From positions 1 to 49,649 of the forward strand of contig JAJRTK010000459.1 of assembly GCA_024278345.1 (NCBI GenBank): a stretch of 49,649 nucleotides of DNA, read 5' to 3'. This DNA is from a bacterium. GTDB taxonomy: Bacteria; CSSED10-310; JAJRTK01. A model generated the notes under the pieces. That model was not told the origin of the DNA and did not search any database. It worked only from the letters and a program-made list of their open reading frames with translations. Of the stretch, positions 10,301 through 19,700 are shown one piece after another. How positions within the stretch are numbered: position 1 is the stretch's first letter; every line of letters begins with the position of its first letter. The position numbers and the translations under genes were made by a program.

Positions 10301-10504
10301 ACCGGAACAGCAACGTGGACACCGATGGTCCCGCCATCCGCAACAAAAACCTCTTCACCAACACCAAAGGAACCGCAGGCAACCGCCACGGCCACGTCAA
10401 CTCCTCTGATCCGATCTGTAGACGCACCGCCCTCCACGGGGCTATTGCTCCTCTTGCTACCTCTTTTGGCACTCCCCTTGATCTTCCGGCGTGGGCCGGG
10501 GTAG
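7364..10504 (+). CDS. large exported protein with Ig-like domain, Thr/Pro-rich stalk and C-terminal membrane anchor
   Basis: ATG at 7364; hydrophobic N-terminus; C-terminal Ig-like ...GPTGMTIDSATGVVSWTSPTAGTHTISIQADNPAGSDSESWLL, then TPTPSDTPTTTSTPTVTETPTQTLTPT... stalk, then GLLLLLLPLLALPLIFRRGPG. Confidence 0.75.
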   Translation: MKNRQPTRSTGCSISSAISLTRDSFHFCCLPLPSAAIRPPPVACLIFAILFFGGPAEAVPHKAPSSGLVAPVTTTWAEVFRRQAELRARPDRERQPSISPYISRMEYQYPDLIIAERKRIADFEAAVRRAIANGEEPPRFWQPYDPEVDQMDASAEEVPPAGSSAEVGPPEGSRSGPILAPSPYANWSGLSDTGRPSDSHLAVGPAHVGIMVNKELAFYTKDGTMVRGPVNYEAWWSSAPVPNDLFDPKIVYDSQNGHWIMLAINGRSGDPETYFAISVSQTSNPEGVWWTWYLRSDMDGGTDTALWADYPGLGFDSGDMTTSTTTGGAVYITSNQFDSSGSFQYAKLRVVAKHQLYTGGNVGWWDFWGYSHNLIPVFTWKPAVTMSSTGTSPTEYLINSLSAGTFGIANYVVKWRVTQPLSASGPTLSGGDTVSTNSYSVPPAAKQLDGGSTILIDSNDCRTQDLQYRGGYLYLAIGDASDFGSGDVEAVIHVFKINASSNNVVWDNRYGANNLYYSYPNIMADADGDVIIGFSRSGSTIYPEVRVTGRLSTDTQIQGSALVKAGEAMYNPTTDQVDRWGDYNGVGVDCAGDGKGGWVMSQYGVSSNTWATWVGGSSFGSPNVLHLNEGDSLWTSTAPRYFTWKIYSYDWAGTAIYNSLGGDNDLAVSDTCPFGVPYQSSTYGTDVRDFVVANGAQYGTVYHHSRVTHYGGASGYRIEARNQATDRSVGSTATDSLASSELMDLFEVTLVSGKSYAAVVDIQDGTADLDLWAFKGTRQSGRRGDNDGSSQTTGAGLDETLAFTASESSKWGFVVLNENFGSSNYTFRVWLAPIVAAIGDETIAGGLAYTGPTPSLTEGTPSVAWSLSTGPTGMTIDSATGVVSWTSPTAGTHTISIQADNPAGSDSESWLLTVLATPTPTPSDTPTTTSTPTVTETPTQTLTPTKSPSPSNTPTMTLTLTGTITPLATATETQLSPTQTGTATWTPMVPPSATKTSSPTPKEPQATATATSTPLIRSVDAPPSTGLLLLLLPLLALPLIFRRGPG

Positions 10505-10592
10505 GCCGTGCCTGGCGGAGACGTCGGGGTGAGACTCACCCGGATCTCTCGTGGTTTATCTGCCCCATTAGTTGGATGCAATGGCCTTTTGC

Positions 10593-10857
10593 GGGTATCC
10601 ACGCAAGGCGGGACATTCCCGGGACTGTGGAATCGCAAGCGTCCGGGCAACGCCTCGCTATCGCTCGGCGGGTCACGCCGCGCGTTATCCGAAGGTGGTC
10701 CGGGGATTCCATCCCCTGGCAGGGCTTCGCCCTGCACCCACCAGGGAGCACGCAAGGACCCGTTGCAATGAAAAGCAACGAGTTCCCCACCCACGTTTTT
10801 GTACGCCGCGCGTCTTTTTTTTGGTTTTGTTGCGTGTCCCGGCTTAGGTGGATACCC
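10593..10857 (+). repeat. dispersed repeat R copy 1, bounded by inverted GGGTATCCACGCAAGGCGGGACA ends
   Basis: gggtatccacgcaaggcgggaca at 10593; diverged inverse copy tgtcccggcttaggtggataccc at 10835-10857. Core shared with 27985-28071 (minus) and 49574-49649. Confidence 0.65.
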
Positions 10858-11008
10858 GCCTTTTGCAGAGCCGAGGGCGGCTGTGCCCCCCCTACATGCC
10901 CCCCCCCGCGGGCAGCGCTCTTCGGTTTCGGATTGGAAGCTCAAACGAAAGGCGTGGTAAAGATTGCTGATGGGCAGCTTGACGGCAGGCACCATCTAAA
11001 AACTAGGA

Positions 11009-11061
11009 GGTGGTGGGCGGTACCAACCGAAGGAAGAATCGGCTCCGCTCCGCCCACCACC
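11009..11061. repeat. perfect 12-bp inverted repeat upstream of the 1798-aa gene
   Basis: ggtggtgggcgg (11009-11020) / ccgcccaccacc (11050-11061). Confidence 0.75.
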
Positions 11062-11090
11062 GATGACCCCCGCCGAAAATTTGGAGGCCA

Positions 11091-14000
11091 GTGATGATCC
11101 GGCAACCACGGCAACGGCAAGCCGCGACAGAACCTGCTTACGGGCCGCGAACTTTCTCTTCGGGAGATCTGCGCAAGACCCGGCCTCCAAGGTGGCCTCT
11201 TCTGTTACTCCTGGGGGTTTCGGCGGTTTCTCTGCCGGCATTTGCAGGCGGGCAGCCGGCTTTTCCCATGAATGGCCATGCGACGCTGAAATCGACGCGC
11301 TTAGCGGCCACGGGTCCGGGAGAAACCTTGCTCGATGTCTCGGATTTCGGCAGATACGCCATCACGGCGAAAAGCGCCCAGGGTGTGGCCTTGCAGATCG
11401 TGGACCGGATGAGCGGTCCCGGTAAGCTCCATGGAAAAGCGGGAAGGGAAGATGGTCGGCTGGATCTGTTTCTCGATGGCGGAAGTTACCTGGTGCGGAC
11501 CTTCGCCGCCGCGACGGGATCTGGCCAGGTAGAGCTGGAAGCCGCTGGTTTCCGGGAACGAAACCTTCAGCCTCTGCCCATCCTGGAGAAATACAAGCTG
11601 GTTCGGTCTCACTTGAGGGATCTGGAGCAGCGTTCCTATTGGCTTCAGGTGGGAGGGCGTGGATGGGTGACACTGGAGGGGGCGGGCCGGTATTTGGCGG
11701 ACCTTCGGCTTTGGCGAGATGGGAGCTGGCTGGTGGGCAGCGAGCCCGAAGTCACAAGGCTTGAGTCCGACCCAGAGCGCCCGCTGGTGAATTGTCGCTT
11801 GGCAGCCGAGCTGGAGCCCGGGCTCTACCTGGTGACGTTCTACGGTGGTCCGGGGCTTACCTGGAGCGTCGAAAGCAAGGACTCCCCGCTCTATGTTCGT
11901 TTCGGGATCCCGGAGCTCCCGGCAGAGGGCCGGCGGCGGTTCGAAGTGAGCTCGTTCGGCATCGATCGCTGGCTTGTTCCAGGGCGGAGCGACCATTTCC
12001 GGCTGGAGCTGCCCAAAGCCCGGGAGGCCCGGCTTGGGGTGGGCTGGTATACCACGGAGAACCTGTTCGAAAACGACATCTGGACCGGTGATCTCGACAA
12101 GCGCTCGAATCCCCCACTCATTGAACTGAGCGCGACAGCGGATTCGACGCGAACCCACCTGGTGACGGTTACCGGGCTGGCGGGACAGCCGTACGTCCTG
12201 GAGCATTTTCCCACATCCAAGCCCCCGACACTGGGGGGCGACAGCGGGCGGTTCTGGCTGGAGACTCTCTCATCGGGTGACCCGCGGGATTCCTTGGACT
12301 CTACCTCGCTCATCCTCCGCCGCCGGCAAGATAGGAAAAGAAACTGGAGTCAGGAGGTTGTGGCCCACACGGCCCTGGAGATGGGGGAAAACATAGGTTT
12401 CGTCAGGCGCTTCAACCTGCTGGGCACCAGCACGCTTTTCTTGGAGGTTCTGGATCGCGGGAGCTACGGAGTCTGGGTCGAGGGAAACGGCTCGGCCCTC
12501 GTCCGGATCGAGCCCTACTTTCCTGAGCCTCCGGAGCACTATTCACCGCCACCCTTTCAGGCAGAGGGAGCCGTCTTCGAGCTCGATCCGGGGCTACATG
12601 TCGTGACGCTGAAGGCCATAGAAACGGGAAGCATCGAGCTTGTCGTGGCCACGGCGGCGGGAAAAACCGGCGAAGCCAAGGCACCTGGCAAGGCGGAACG
12701 GAGGCGCATGGAAAGAGAGAATCCACGGCAGGGAGCCTCCATCTACCAGGCATTCGAGGTCGATGGGTCAGCGGATTATCAAATCGTTGGGAATCAGAGG
12801 CCCGGGATCATCCACGGTTTTCTGCAAAGGCCCCTCCCTCTGGACCTTCAAGCCGCCCTTCCCGTGGTTCAGAAAGGAAACAGCACTCTAGAGCTTCCCG
12901 TCCTTGTCCGAGAGGGATCGGTCCTTCACGTCCTGGGAGACCATGGCCAACCGGTGCCCTTCTCTCTCGATGGGACCCCGAAGAGTGGGGAGGCCCTGCT
13001 CTCTCCCGGTGGCTACCAGGTCTCCATTGAGAATCCCGAGAACACGCCTCTTGTCTATTCCCTGTACACCGTCCCTCTCCGCCTCGATCCCAAGACGCCC
13101 CTTTCCACATTGCCGCCTCGGGCCCTGGAGAAGCTCCCGAGCTTCCCGATCCTCCAAGCGGGAAAACCACTGGCGCGGGACCTGGGAGCCAGCCAAGAGG
13201 CGACATTCCTTGTGCGGGCTGACGAACCCCGACTCTACCAGATCCAAAGCACCGGTCTCCTGGCAACCAGTGGAACGCTTCGGACCCGGATGGTCCCCGA
13301 CCTGGCCAGGAAAGCCCGCAACGGAGTGGGCCGCAATTTTCTGCTGCAAGAATACCTTCGGGAAGGCGACTACCAGGTGACGGTAAAAACTCTTGGCCGC
13401 TCCGCGGGCCATCTGGGGTTGGAACTCTTGGAGACTCCCCTGCTCCAAGGCGGGGTCCTGCGTGAGGGAGAGCCATCGAGAATCCGGCTGAATGCCGGTG
13501 AAGCGGTGGAATACTGGTTCACGATCCCGGAACGTGCCTTCTACCGTCTTCGAGGAATCGGCCAGAACCGAAGCTTTCGCTGCCGGCTGGAGGATTCGGA
13601 AGGTTGGCCTCTCCTTCGCCCCGACAGCCCCGCCGACATCACTCGGGAGTTCGAGGCGGGCCGCTATCGCTTCATCCTGCTCCCCGAATCAGTGGAAACG
13701 CGACGCCTGGCACTCCTTGAAAAGAAGCCTGAAGCACCGAAGCTCACGGGCCACGGTCCTCATTCAGTTCCGCTCGGCAAGAAGGTCTCCCACGTGTGGC
13801 GGGAACCCGCGGGACAAGGCGAGCGGCTCCCCGATATTTGGGAGTTCAAGCTTCCAGCCCGAGCGGATTTGAGGATCCTTCCCGGCCGGGAAATGGAAGG
13901 CGAGCTAAAACAGTGGACGGAGAATCATTGGACCGGTCTCCACCAGGTTTCCCCGCGCGGTTGGCACGGGCGCCTCGATGCGGGCCGTTACCGCCTGGAG

Positions 14001-16487
14001 GTAGCCTGCACCCGCGATAACGATTTATGGGACTATGAGATCAAAGTCACGACGGAGCAACTCGTAGCGGAGACCTCGAAACCGTTAACCGCTCCGGGAG
14101 ATTTGGGCATCGCCATGGGAGAGAGCGGTCAGGTGGAGATTAGCTCCCTGTGCGACGACGATGTCAGTGGGACCTTGAGGAAGGAGGATGGCAAGCTCAT
14201 CGCCCAAAATGATGATCGGCCCAACGACTGGAACTTTCTTCTCTCCACCGCCCCGGGACCCGGGATCTATAACCTGACGGTGACGCCGGTGGGAGCGGAC
14301 TCGGCCAACTGTATCATCTCCATGCGCCGGCCTAAATGGACAGCGTTGCCGCCGGTTCAAGCTCCAGGCATCCTTCACGTGACCCCCGGCGACTCGATCT
14401 TGGAAATTCCTCTGGAGCTTCCAAGCACCAAGGAGCTCCTCCTTGCCGTCGCTGATTCCGCGACCCCCGTTGGAATCGCTCTGGAACGCCTCCAAGAAGG
14501 CAATTGGATCGAAGTCACTGGCGAGATGGCCAGGCAAGCGGAAAGCGGAGCCCCGCTGAAGGCCAAAGGTCATCAAGCACGGATCGAAGCCCTACTGGAC
14601 GGTCGTTGGCAACAAACGCGCCTGCGGGTCTGGTCTCCTGATGGAGATGGGTCACCGGTCACGATAGGACTCTACACTGCATCCCCGGAGGCCGTCCCCG
14701 AAGCAGAGCTGGAAAGAGGCCTCACATTGGCTGGAATTGGCGTTGACGCCCCTGTTCTGGCCGTGGCGGCAGTAGACCTGGAAGCACCGGGGATATTCCG
14801 GCTTCAATCGACGGGGAATGACCTGCGTATTTGCCAGCCGGGAATGGCGGTTTGCCAGAGAATCGAGGGGAAGCTGATCTCCCTTGGGAAGGGCAAGAGC
14901 TGGTGGATCCTGCCACCGTCGCCGACTCTTTCGGTGTCCGCGAAGAGGGTTCATCTGGAGAAAGACGAATTGAGTCTCTCCCTTGATGGGCTACCGCGCA
15001 TTGTTTGTGACGTCGCCCCAAAGAAGCCGGGACCATTCCTCGTGCGTGCCATGGCCCAGGTGGGACAGCCCGGCCTCGCGCTTTTGCCGGACCCTGGGGG
15101 AATCCTGCCGGGAAGTGGAAAAAGAGACCGAGAGGGCCAGATGGCCGTCAGCACCAGGAGCGCGGTGGTGGTCAGTCCCGGCGGGGAAAGGGGAGCCCTC
15201 TTGTTGTGGAATGCGGACGAGAGCCAGCCTTTGGGGGATCTGCGCCTCCGGCTGTGGAGTTTCGATCCCCCCACGGAAGAAGCCGTCGAATGGGGTTCAT
15301 GGAGCCGTCGTCTAGAGGCTGGCACAGCCCACCGCCTGGAACTGCCGGAGGGACTTAAACAGGTTCGCCTGGCTCTAGACGCGGAGGTCGCCGCGGCATT
15401 CTCCCAGAGCGGAAAGATCCTCAGCACGCATGTTGTGGCGAGCTCTCCTTCCCAAGAACTCCTGGAGACGACGGCCAGAACCGTGACGTTTCTCAACCCG
15501 TCCGAGACAGGCCGATTCTACTCTTTGGAGCTGCTGCCCCAAAACGACGGCCGCCAGTTGGTCGTCTCGCCCGCCAAGCCGTTTGAAGGAGGCTCCTGGA
15601 CCGGGGAAAAAGTTCGGCTGGAGGTCTCCGCGCCTAAGGCCAACAAGGGGAAAACGCGGCTTCGCATGGGAGGCTGCGCGGAGAATGCGCTTCTTGTGGG
15701 AGCTAATGGAACGGTAGCGAGAGGAATGGAAATGACCATCACGAGCTCCCTTTCCACCCTGCTTTTCCAAAGAAAAAAATGCCAAGTCATGGCTTGGATT
15801 GAAGAGGGGCAAATCGGGAGCTCTGGCCCCTGGCCAACAACCGCCGCGCCCATTGGGGCATCGGCGCCAGCAACGGGCCAACTGGAGCTGCGCTCCCAAG
15901 CCATGGCGATAGAGTTCGCGCCTCCCCGGGGAGCAACCGGTGCAACGCTGGTACTCTTCCGGACGGCAACCGCGGTTGCCTGCCGCCAAGGCTCCGGCCT
16001 CGCACCGATGATCACCTCCCATCCGGAGGGAGCCTGGCTTCCCATGTTCTTTCCCTCTGGCCGCGGGACTCTTGAGCTTCGGCCCCTGGAGGGCAAGAAT
16101 CTCTGGGGGTTCGGGAGCTTTTTGACGGTGCTGCCCGAAAGCCTGGGCGAAGGGCCCAACGGGGAGCTTTTTTTGGGCAGGGGCGAGGCACGTCTCTTTT
16201 CTTTCGAAGTCCAAAGGGCCGGCCCGGTAGGAATCGGAATTCAAAGTTCCTCTGGCACCGTAGAGGCCGATCTCTACGACCACCAAGGCAATTTGTTGGC
16301 AAAGGGTCTAGCCATGATGCCAAAACTGGAACCGGGCCTTCACTACATCGTCGTTTCTGTCCCCCCTGAAGGAGCTCCCGGCAACGCCCGAATTGCCATC
16401 GTGGGCCTTGAGCAGCCCGGTAGTGGGCCACCTCCAGATGTAGTCCACAACTATTTGGAAGCCGAACAGAGGAGGGGTGAACAATGA
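11091..16487 (+). CDS. giant exported repeat protein (array of beta-sandwich/PPC-like repeats), unknown function, upstream of A2M
   Basis: N-terminal hydrophobic PRWPLLLLLGVSAVSLPAFAGG; recurrent repeat-ending strands PGLYLVTFYGG, PGLHVVTLKA, PGGYQVSIEN, EGDYQVTVKT, AGRYRFILLP, AGRYRLEVAC, PGIYNLTVTP, PGLHYIVVSV. Confidence 0.7.
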   Translation: MMIRQPRQRQAATEPAYGPRTFSSGDLRKTRPPRWPLLLLLGVSAVSLPAFAGGQPAFPMNGHATLKSTRLAATGPGETLLDVSDFGRYAITAKSAQGVALQIVDRMSGPGKLHGKAGREDGRLDLFLDGGSYLVRTFAAATGSGQVELEAAGFRERNLQPLPILEKYKLVRSHLRDLEQRSYWLQVGGRGWVTLEGAGRYLADLRLWRDGSWLVGSEPEVTRLESDPERPLVNCRLAAELEPGLYLVTFYGGPGLTWSVESKDSPLYVRFGIPELPAEGRRRFEVSSFGIDRWLVPGRSDHFRLELPKAREARLGVGWYTTENLFENDIWTGDLDKRSNPPLIELSATADSTRTHLVTVTGLAGQPYVLEHFPTSKPPTLGGDSGRFWLETLSSGDPRDSLDSTSLILRRRQDRKRNWSQEVVAHTALEMGENIGFVRRFNLLGTSTLFLEVLDRGSYGVWVEGNGSALVRIEPYFPEPPEHYSPPPFQAEGAVFELDPGLHVVTLKAIETGSIELVVATAAGKTGEAKAPGKAERRRMERENPRQGASIYQAFEVDGSADYQIVGNQRPGIIHGFLQRPLPLDLQAALPVVQKGNSTLELPVLVREGSVLHVLGDHGQPVPFSLDGTPKSGEALLSPGGYQVSIENPENTPLVYSLYTVPLRLDPKTPLSTLPPRALEKLPSFPILQAGKPLARDLGASQEATFLVRADEPRLYQIQSTGLLATSGTLRTRMVPDLARKARNGVGRNFLLQEYLREGDYQVTVKTLGRSAGHLGLELLETPLLQGGVLREGEPSRIRLNAGEAVEYWFTIPERAFYRLRGIGQNRSFRCRLEDSEGWPLLRPDSPADITREFEAGRYRFILLPESVETRRLALLEKKPEAPKLTGHGPHSVPLGKKVSHVWREPAGQGERLPDIWEFKLPARADLRILPGREMEGELKQWTENHWTGLHQVSPRGWHGRLDAGRYRLEVACTRDNDLWDYEIKVTTEQLVAETSKPLTAPGDLGIAMGESGQVEISSLCDDDVSGTLRKEDGKLIAQNDDRPNDWNFLLSTAPGPGIYNLTVTPVGADSANCIISMRRPKWTALPPVQAPGILHVTPGDSILEIPLELPSTKELLLAVADSATPVGIALERLQEGNWIEVTGEMARQAESGAPLKAKGHQARIEALLDGRWQQTRLRVWSPDGDGSPVTIGLYTASPEAVPEAELERGLTLAGIGVDAPVLAVAAVDLEAPGIFRLQSTGNDLRICQPGMAVCQRIEGKLISLGKGKSWWILPPSPTLSVSAKRVHLEKDELSLSLDGLPRIVCDVAPKKPGPFLVRAMAQVGQPGLALLPDPGGILPGSGKRDREGQMAVSTRSAVVVSPGGERGALLLWNADESQPLGDLRLRLWSFDPPTEEAVEWGSWSRRLEAGTAHRLELPEGLKQVRLALDAEVAAAFSQSGKILSTHVVASSPSQELLETTARTVTFLNPSETGRFYSLELLPQNDGRQLVVSPAKPFEGGSWTGEKVRLEVSAPKANKGKTRLRMGGCAENALLVGANGTVARGMEMTITSSLSTLLFQRKKCQVMAWIEEGQIGSSGPWPTTAAPIGASAPATGQLELRSQAMAIEFAPPRGATGATLVLFRTATAVACRQGSGLAPMITSHPEGAWLPMFFPSGRGTLELRPLEGKNLWGFGSFLTVLPESLGEGPNGELFLGRGEARLFSFEVQRAGPVGIGIQSSSGTVEADLYDHQGNLLAKGLAMMPKLEPGLHYIVVSVPPEGAPGNARIAIVGLEQPGSGPPPDVVHNYLEAEQRRGEQ

Positions 16488-16753
16488 TTGGGAAACTTAC
16501 CAACAAAGTGGACCGCAGACCGTCCTTCCCCAAAAATCAGGGGTGTCCAGATAAGGTGGAACTTACGAAAAAGCAAGAAAACGCACGGCGCCCAACCGGG
16601 CAAAGCGAGAGTCGTTCAAGGCGATCCGTCCATCACCAGATCTCCCGCCCTGTTCCGGGCTGGGAGAAGCTGGGAAGAGGCTGCCAGAACGAATTGTCCC
16701 GCCTTGGATGGAACCCCCAAAGAGAGGCCGGCACCGGGATTTAGGGCCAATGG

Positions 16754-19700
16754 ATGGGGACAGGGGTGAAAGGTGCGAGCAGCGGGCGACGGACTGCGCC
16801 CGATGTGAGCGGAACACAACTCTCCAAGCTCCCATTGGTTGCCCTGACAACCTTATTCCTTGCTGTTTCCAGCGGGACTTTTGTCATGGCGGCGCCAGTT
16901 GAAGCTCAGGGACCCGGCGCGAAAGCCACGGCCACCATCGTTCCCGACAACTTCCTGCGGCGCTGGGATCCCATCACGATCTTTTTCCCGGAAGAGCTTG
17001 GACCGGCAACGGGTGGACCGGAAGATGAGCCCCATCGCTTCGTATCACTGACTCCGGCGCATCCCGGTGCATACCGGTGGCTCGATTCTAGGACGTTACA
17101 GTTTCGCCCGGTCGAGCCTTGGCCTCCATTGGAGCAGTTCACCGTGGAAGGCGGCAACCGGAAGCTCTCTTTAGAGACACTGATGTCGCCGCCGGTTCGG
17201 ATGTTGCCCAGAAATGGCACGACCACCGGTCTTGCGCCCGTTGAGCGGATCACCTTGGAGTTTTCTGAGCCTCTTGATCCCGCGGATCTGGCCAAGATTC
17301 TCCGGATCGAGCTCCGCCCGTCGCCCGGGGTGATCTCTGCCGATTCCCGCTGGCTGGACGAGCGAGATTTCGAGATCAAGGTCCAGGAACGGAGCTCACG
17401 CTCTTCTCTGGCCAAATTCGTCATTCTCCTGCGCCACGCGATCCCCACGGCCACAAAGGTCGTTTGCCATTTTCGCCTATCCTTGGCCGATAGCGGCGAT
17501 GAATCTTTCATGAGCCTCTGGTTTAGGACTCCCGGGTCTTTCCAAGCCACGCGGCTCGGGTGCAAGGGCAGCATGCTTCCGCTCTCGCCGGGAGGCATTC
17601 GATACACAAGAGACCAGGCTATCTCCTGCGCCCCAAGCGACCGCGCCATCCGGGTCCGTTTCTCCGCGCCATGCCAGCTCGGCCCGGTGGAGGCCAGAAA
17701 CTTCGTGCGAATCAGCCCGGCCGTGGAGGGGCTTGAAGTGGCGGGCAAGGGCAAGGTATTGGAGCTACGCGGCAAATTCCACTCCGAGCAGCTTTATCGG
17801 GTGACTCTCCGCCCAACGAAGCTCACGGATGCGGCAGGCCGGTCGCTAGAGATGTCGGGTTCGAACGAGGTCTACCTCTTTTTTCCCAGGGAGGACCCGT
17901 ATCTCCGCTGGCTCAAGGCGAACGGAATCGCCGAGCGCTTTGGCCCGCAAATGGTCCCCTTGGAAGGTCGCGGCTTTGCCAAGGGCGATCTGAGGATCCA
18001 CAAAATCGATCCCCTTGACCGCTCTTTTTGGCCGATGCCAGGCCGCCGTGTGACCGTAGACGAGTCAAATCGCCCGCCCGGGCCCGGCGAAGAGCCCGCT
18101 CCCTTCAAGGAACCCGCGAGATCCATCTACACCAGCGAGATTTCGAAGCAGATTGCAGCCCTGGGTTCCCCCGCACTCTCGACGATTGTCTCTCTTCCCC
18201 TGGCCTCTACGGATCGAGCGGCCAGCTTCGGCCTTGACCTCAAGCCCTATCTTTCTAGGATTTCTGGAAAAGAGAAACCGGGAGCTTATCTTCTTGGCCT
18301 GAGGAAGCTCGACAAGTCAAGTCAACGTTCCTGGATGCGCCTTCAGGTCACCGATCTCAGCTTGACCACCGTGGAAGAAGCAAAGCGCGTCGTCTTCGTG
18401 GTGACCTCCCTCTCCACGGGTCGCCCGGTCGCCAAGGCCATCCTTCGCCTGGAAGGCGCAAAGCGTGATCGCCAGAGAAAGTATAGGTGGAAGACCCTTT
18501 TTTATGGAACGACCGATGCCCAAGGGCGCTGCGTCTGGCAGGCTCCGGGCAAAGAGCGGCGAAGCTCCTGGAAGATCAAGAGGCTTGTGGTCCGAAAAAG
18601 CGTTGATACGCTGGTTCTCAACACAACCGAGCCCCCCGAGGCCTATCATGACAATGTCTGGTCCAGGGACTACAGTACGTGGCTCCAGTGGACGACAAAC
18701 CAGCTTGTCTGGCGAGGCCCTCAACCGAAACCGATGGTTCATATTTTTACCGAACGTCCTCTGTACCGCCCCGAAGAGGCGGTACATATCCGGGGCTATG
18801 TTCGGCAATTCGACGCCGGGCGCCTCACGCCCATCGTTCCCGATGCAAAGCTAGTCGTTGAAGGTCCGGGCGAACTCAAATGGACGAACCCTGTCCAGTG
18901 GACTTCAAAGGGCAATTTCTACTTTCGTTTTCAGGAAAAGAAACTGCCCACGGGGCGGTACAGAGCCTACCTGGAAATGCCACGGGGCTACAGATACGAC
19001 TCCGTGACCTTCAGGATGGAAGCTTATCGCCTGCCGCGCTTCGAGGTGGAGCTTCACGCCCCCGACACAGTTCCCATGGACCGTGAGTTCAAGGTTCGCC
19101 TCACGGCGCGCTACTATGCCGGAGGCAGCGCAGCCAAGCTCCCGGTGAAGTGGCGGATCTCGCAGTTCCCCTACACTTGGACCCCCGACAAAAGAGAAGG
19201 CTACGCATTCTCTTCCGACAGCCGCTACTCCCGCACGAATAGATTCGAGGGGGGCAGTGTTGTAGAGCAAAGCACCACTGACGAAGGTGGTTCCGACCTC
19301 CTGAGCCTGAATCCCGCTGGCGAAGCGACGGCGCAACCCCGAAGCTACATCGTCGAAGCTACGGTAACGGGCGCCGATGAACAGACCGTCACCAGCACGC
19401 GGCGCATCCTGGCCCTTCCGCCATTCGTTCTTGGCATGAAGGTGGCGCGCTACCTGGAAGAAGGAACCGAGCTCAAACCCGAGATCATCGTCGTTGGACA
19501 CGATGAAAAACTCATTGCCGCCAAGAAGTTCACTCTCCGCCTTTACCACCGGCAGTGGCACTCTTATCTCGAAGCCTCGGACTTTGCCGATGGAGTCCCC
19601 CACTATCGGACCGATGTCGTGGACAAGCTCGTCCTGGAAAAGAGCCTCATCAGCTCTTCAAAGCCCCTGGAAGTTCCCCTAGAGATCGCGGAAGCCGGGG

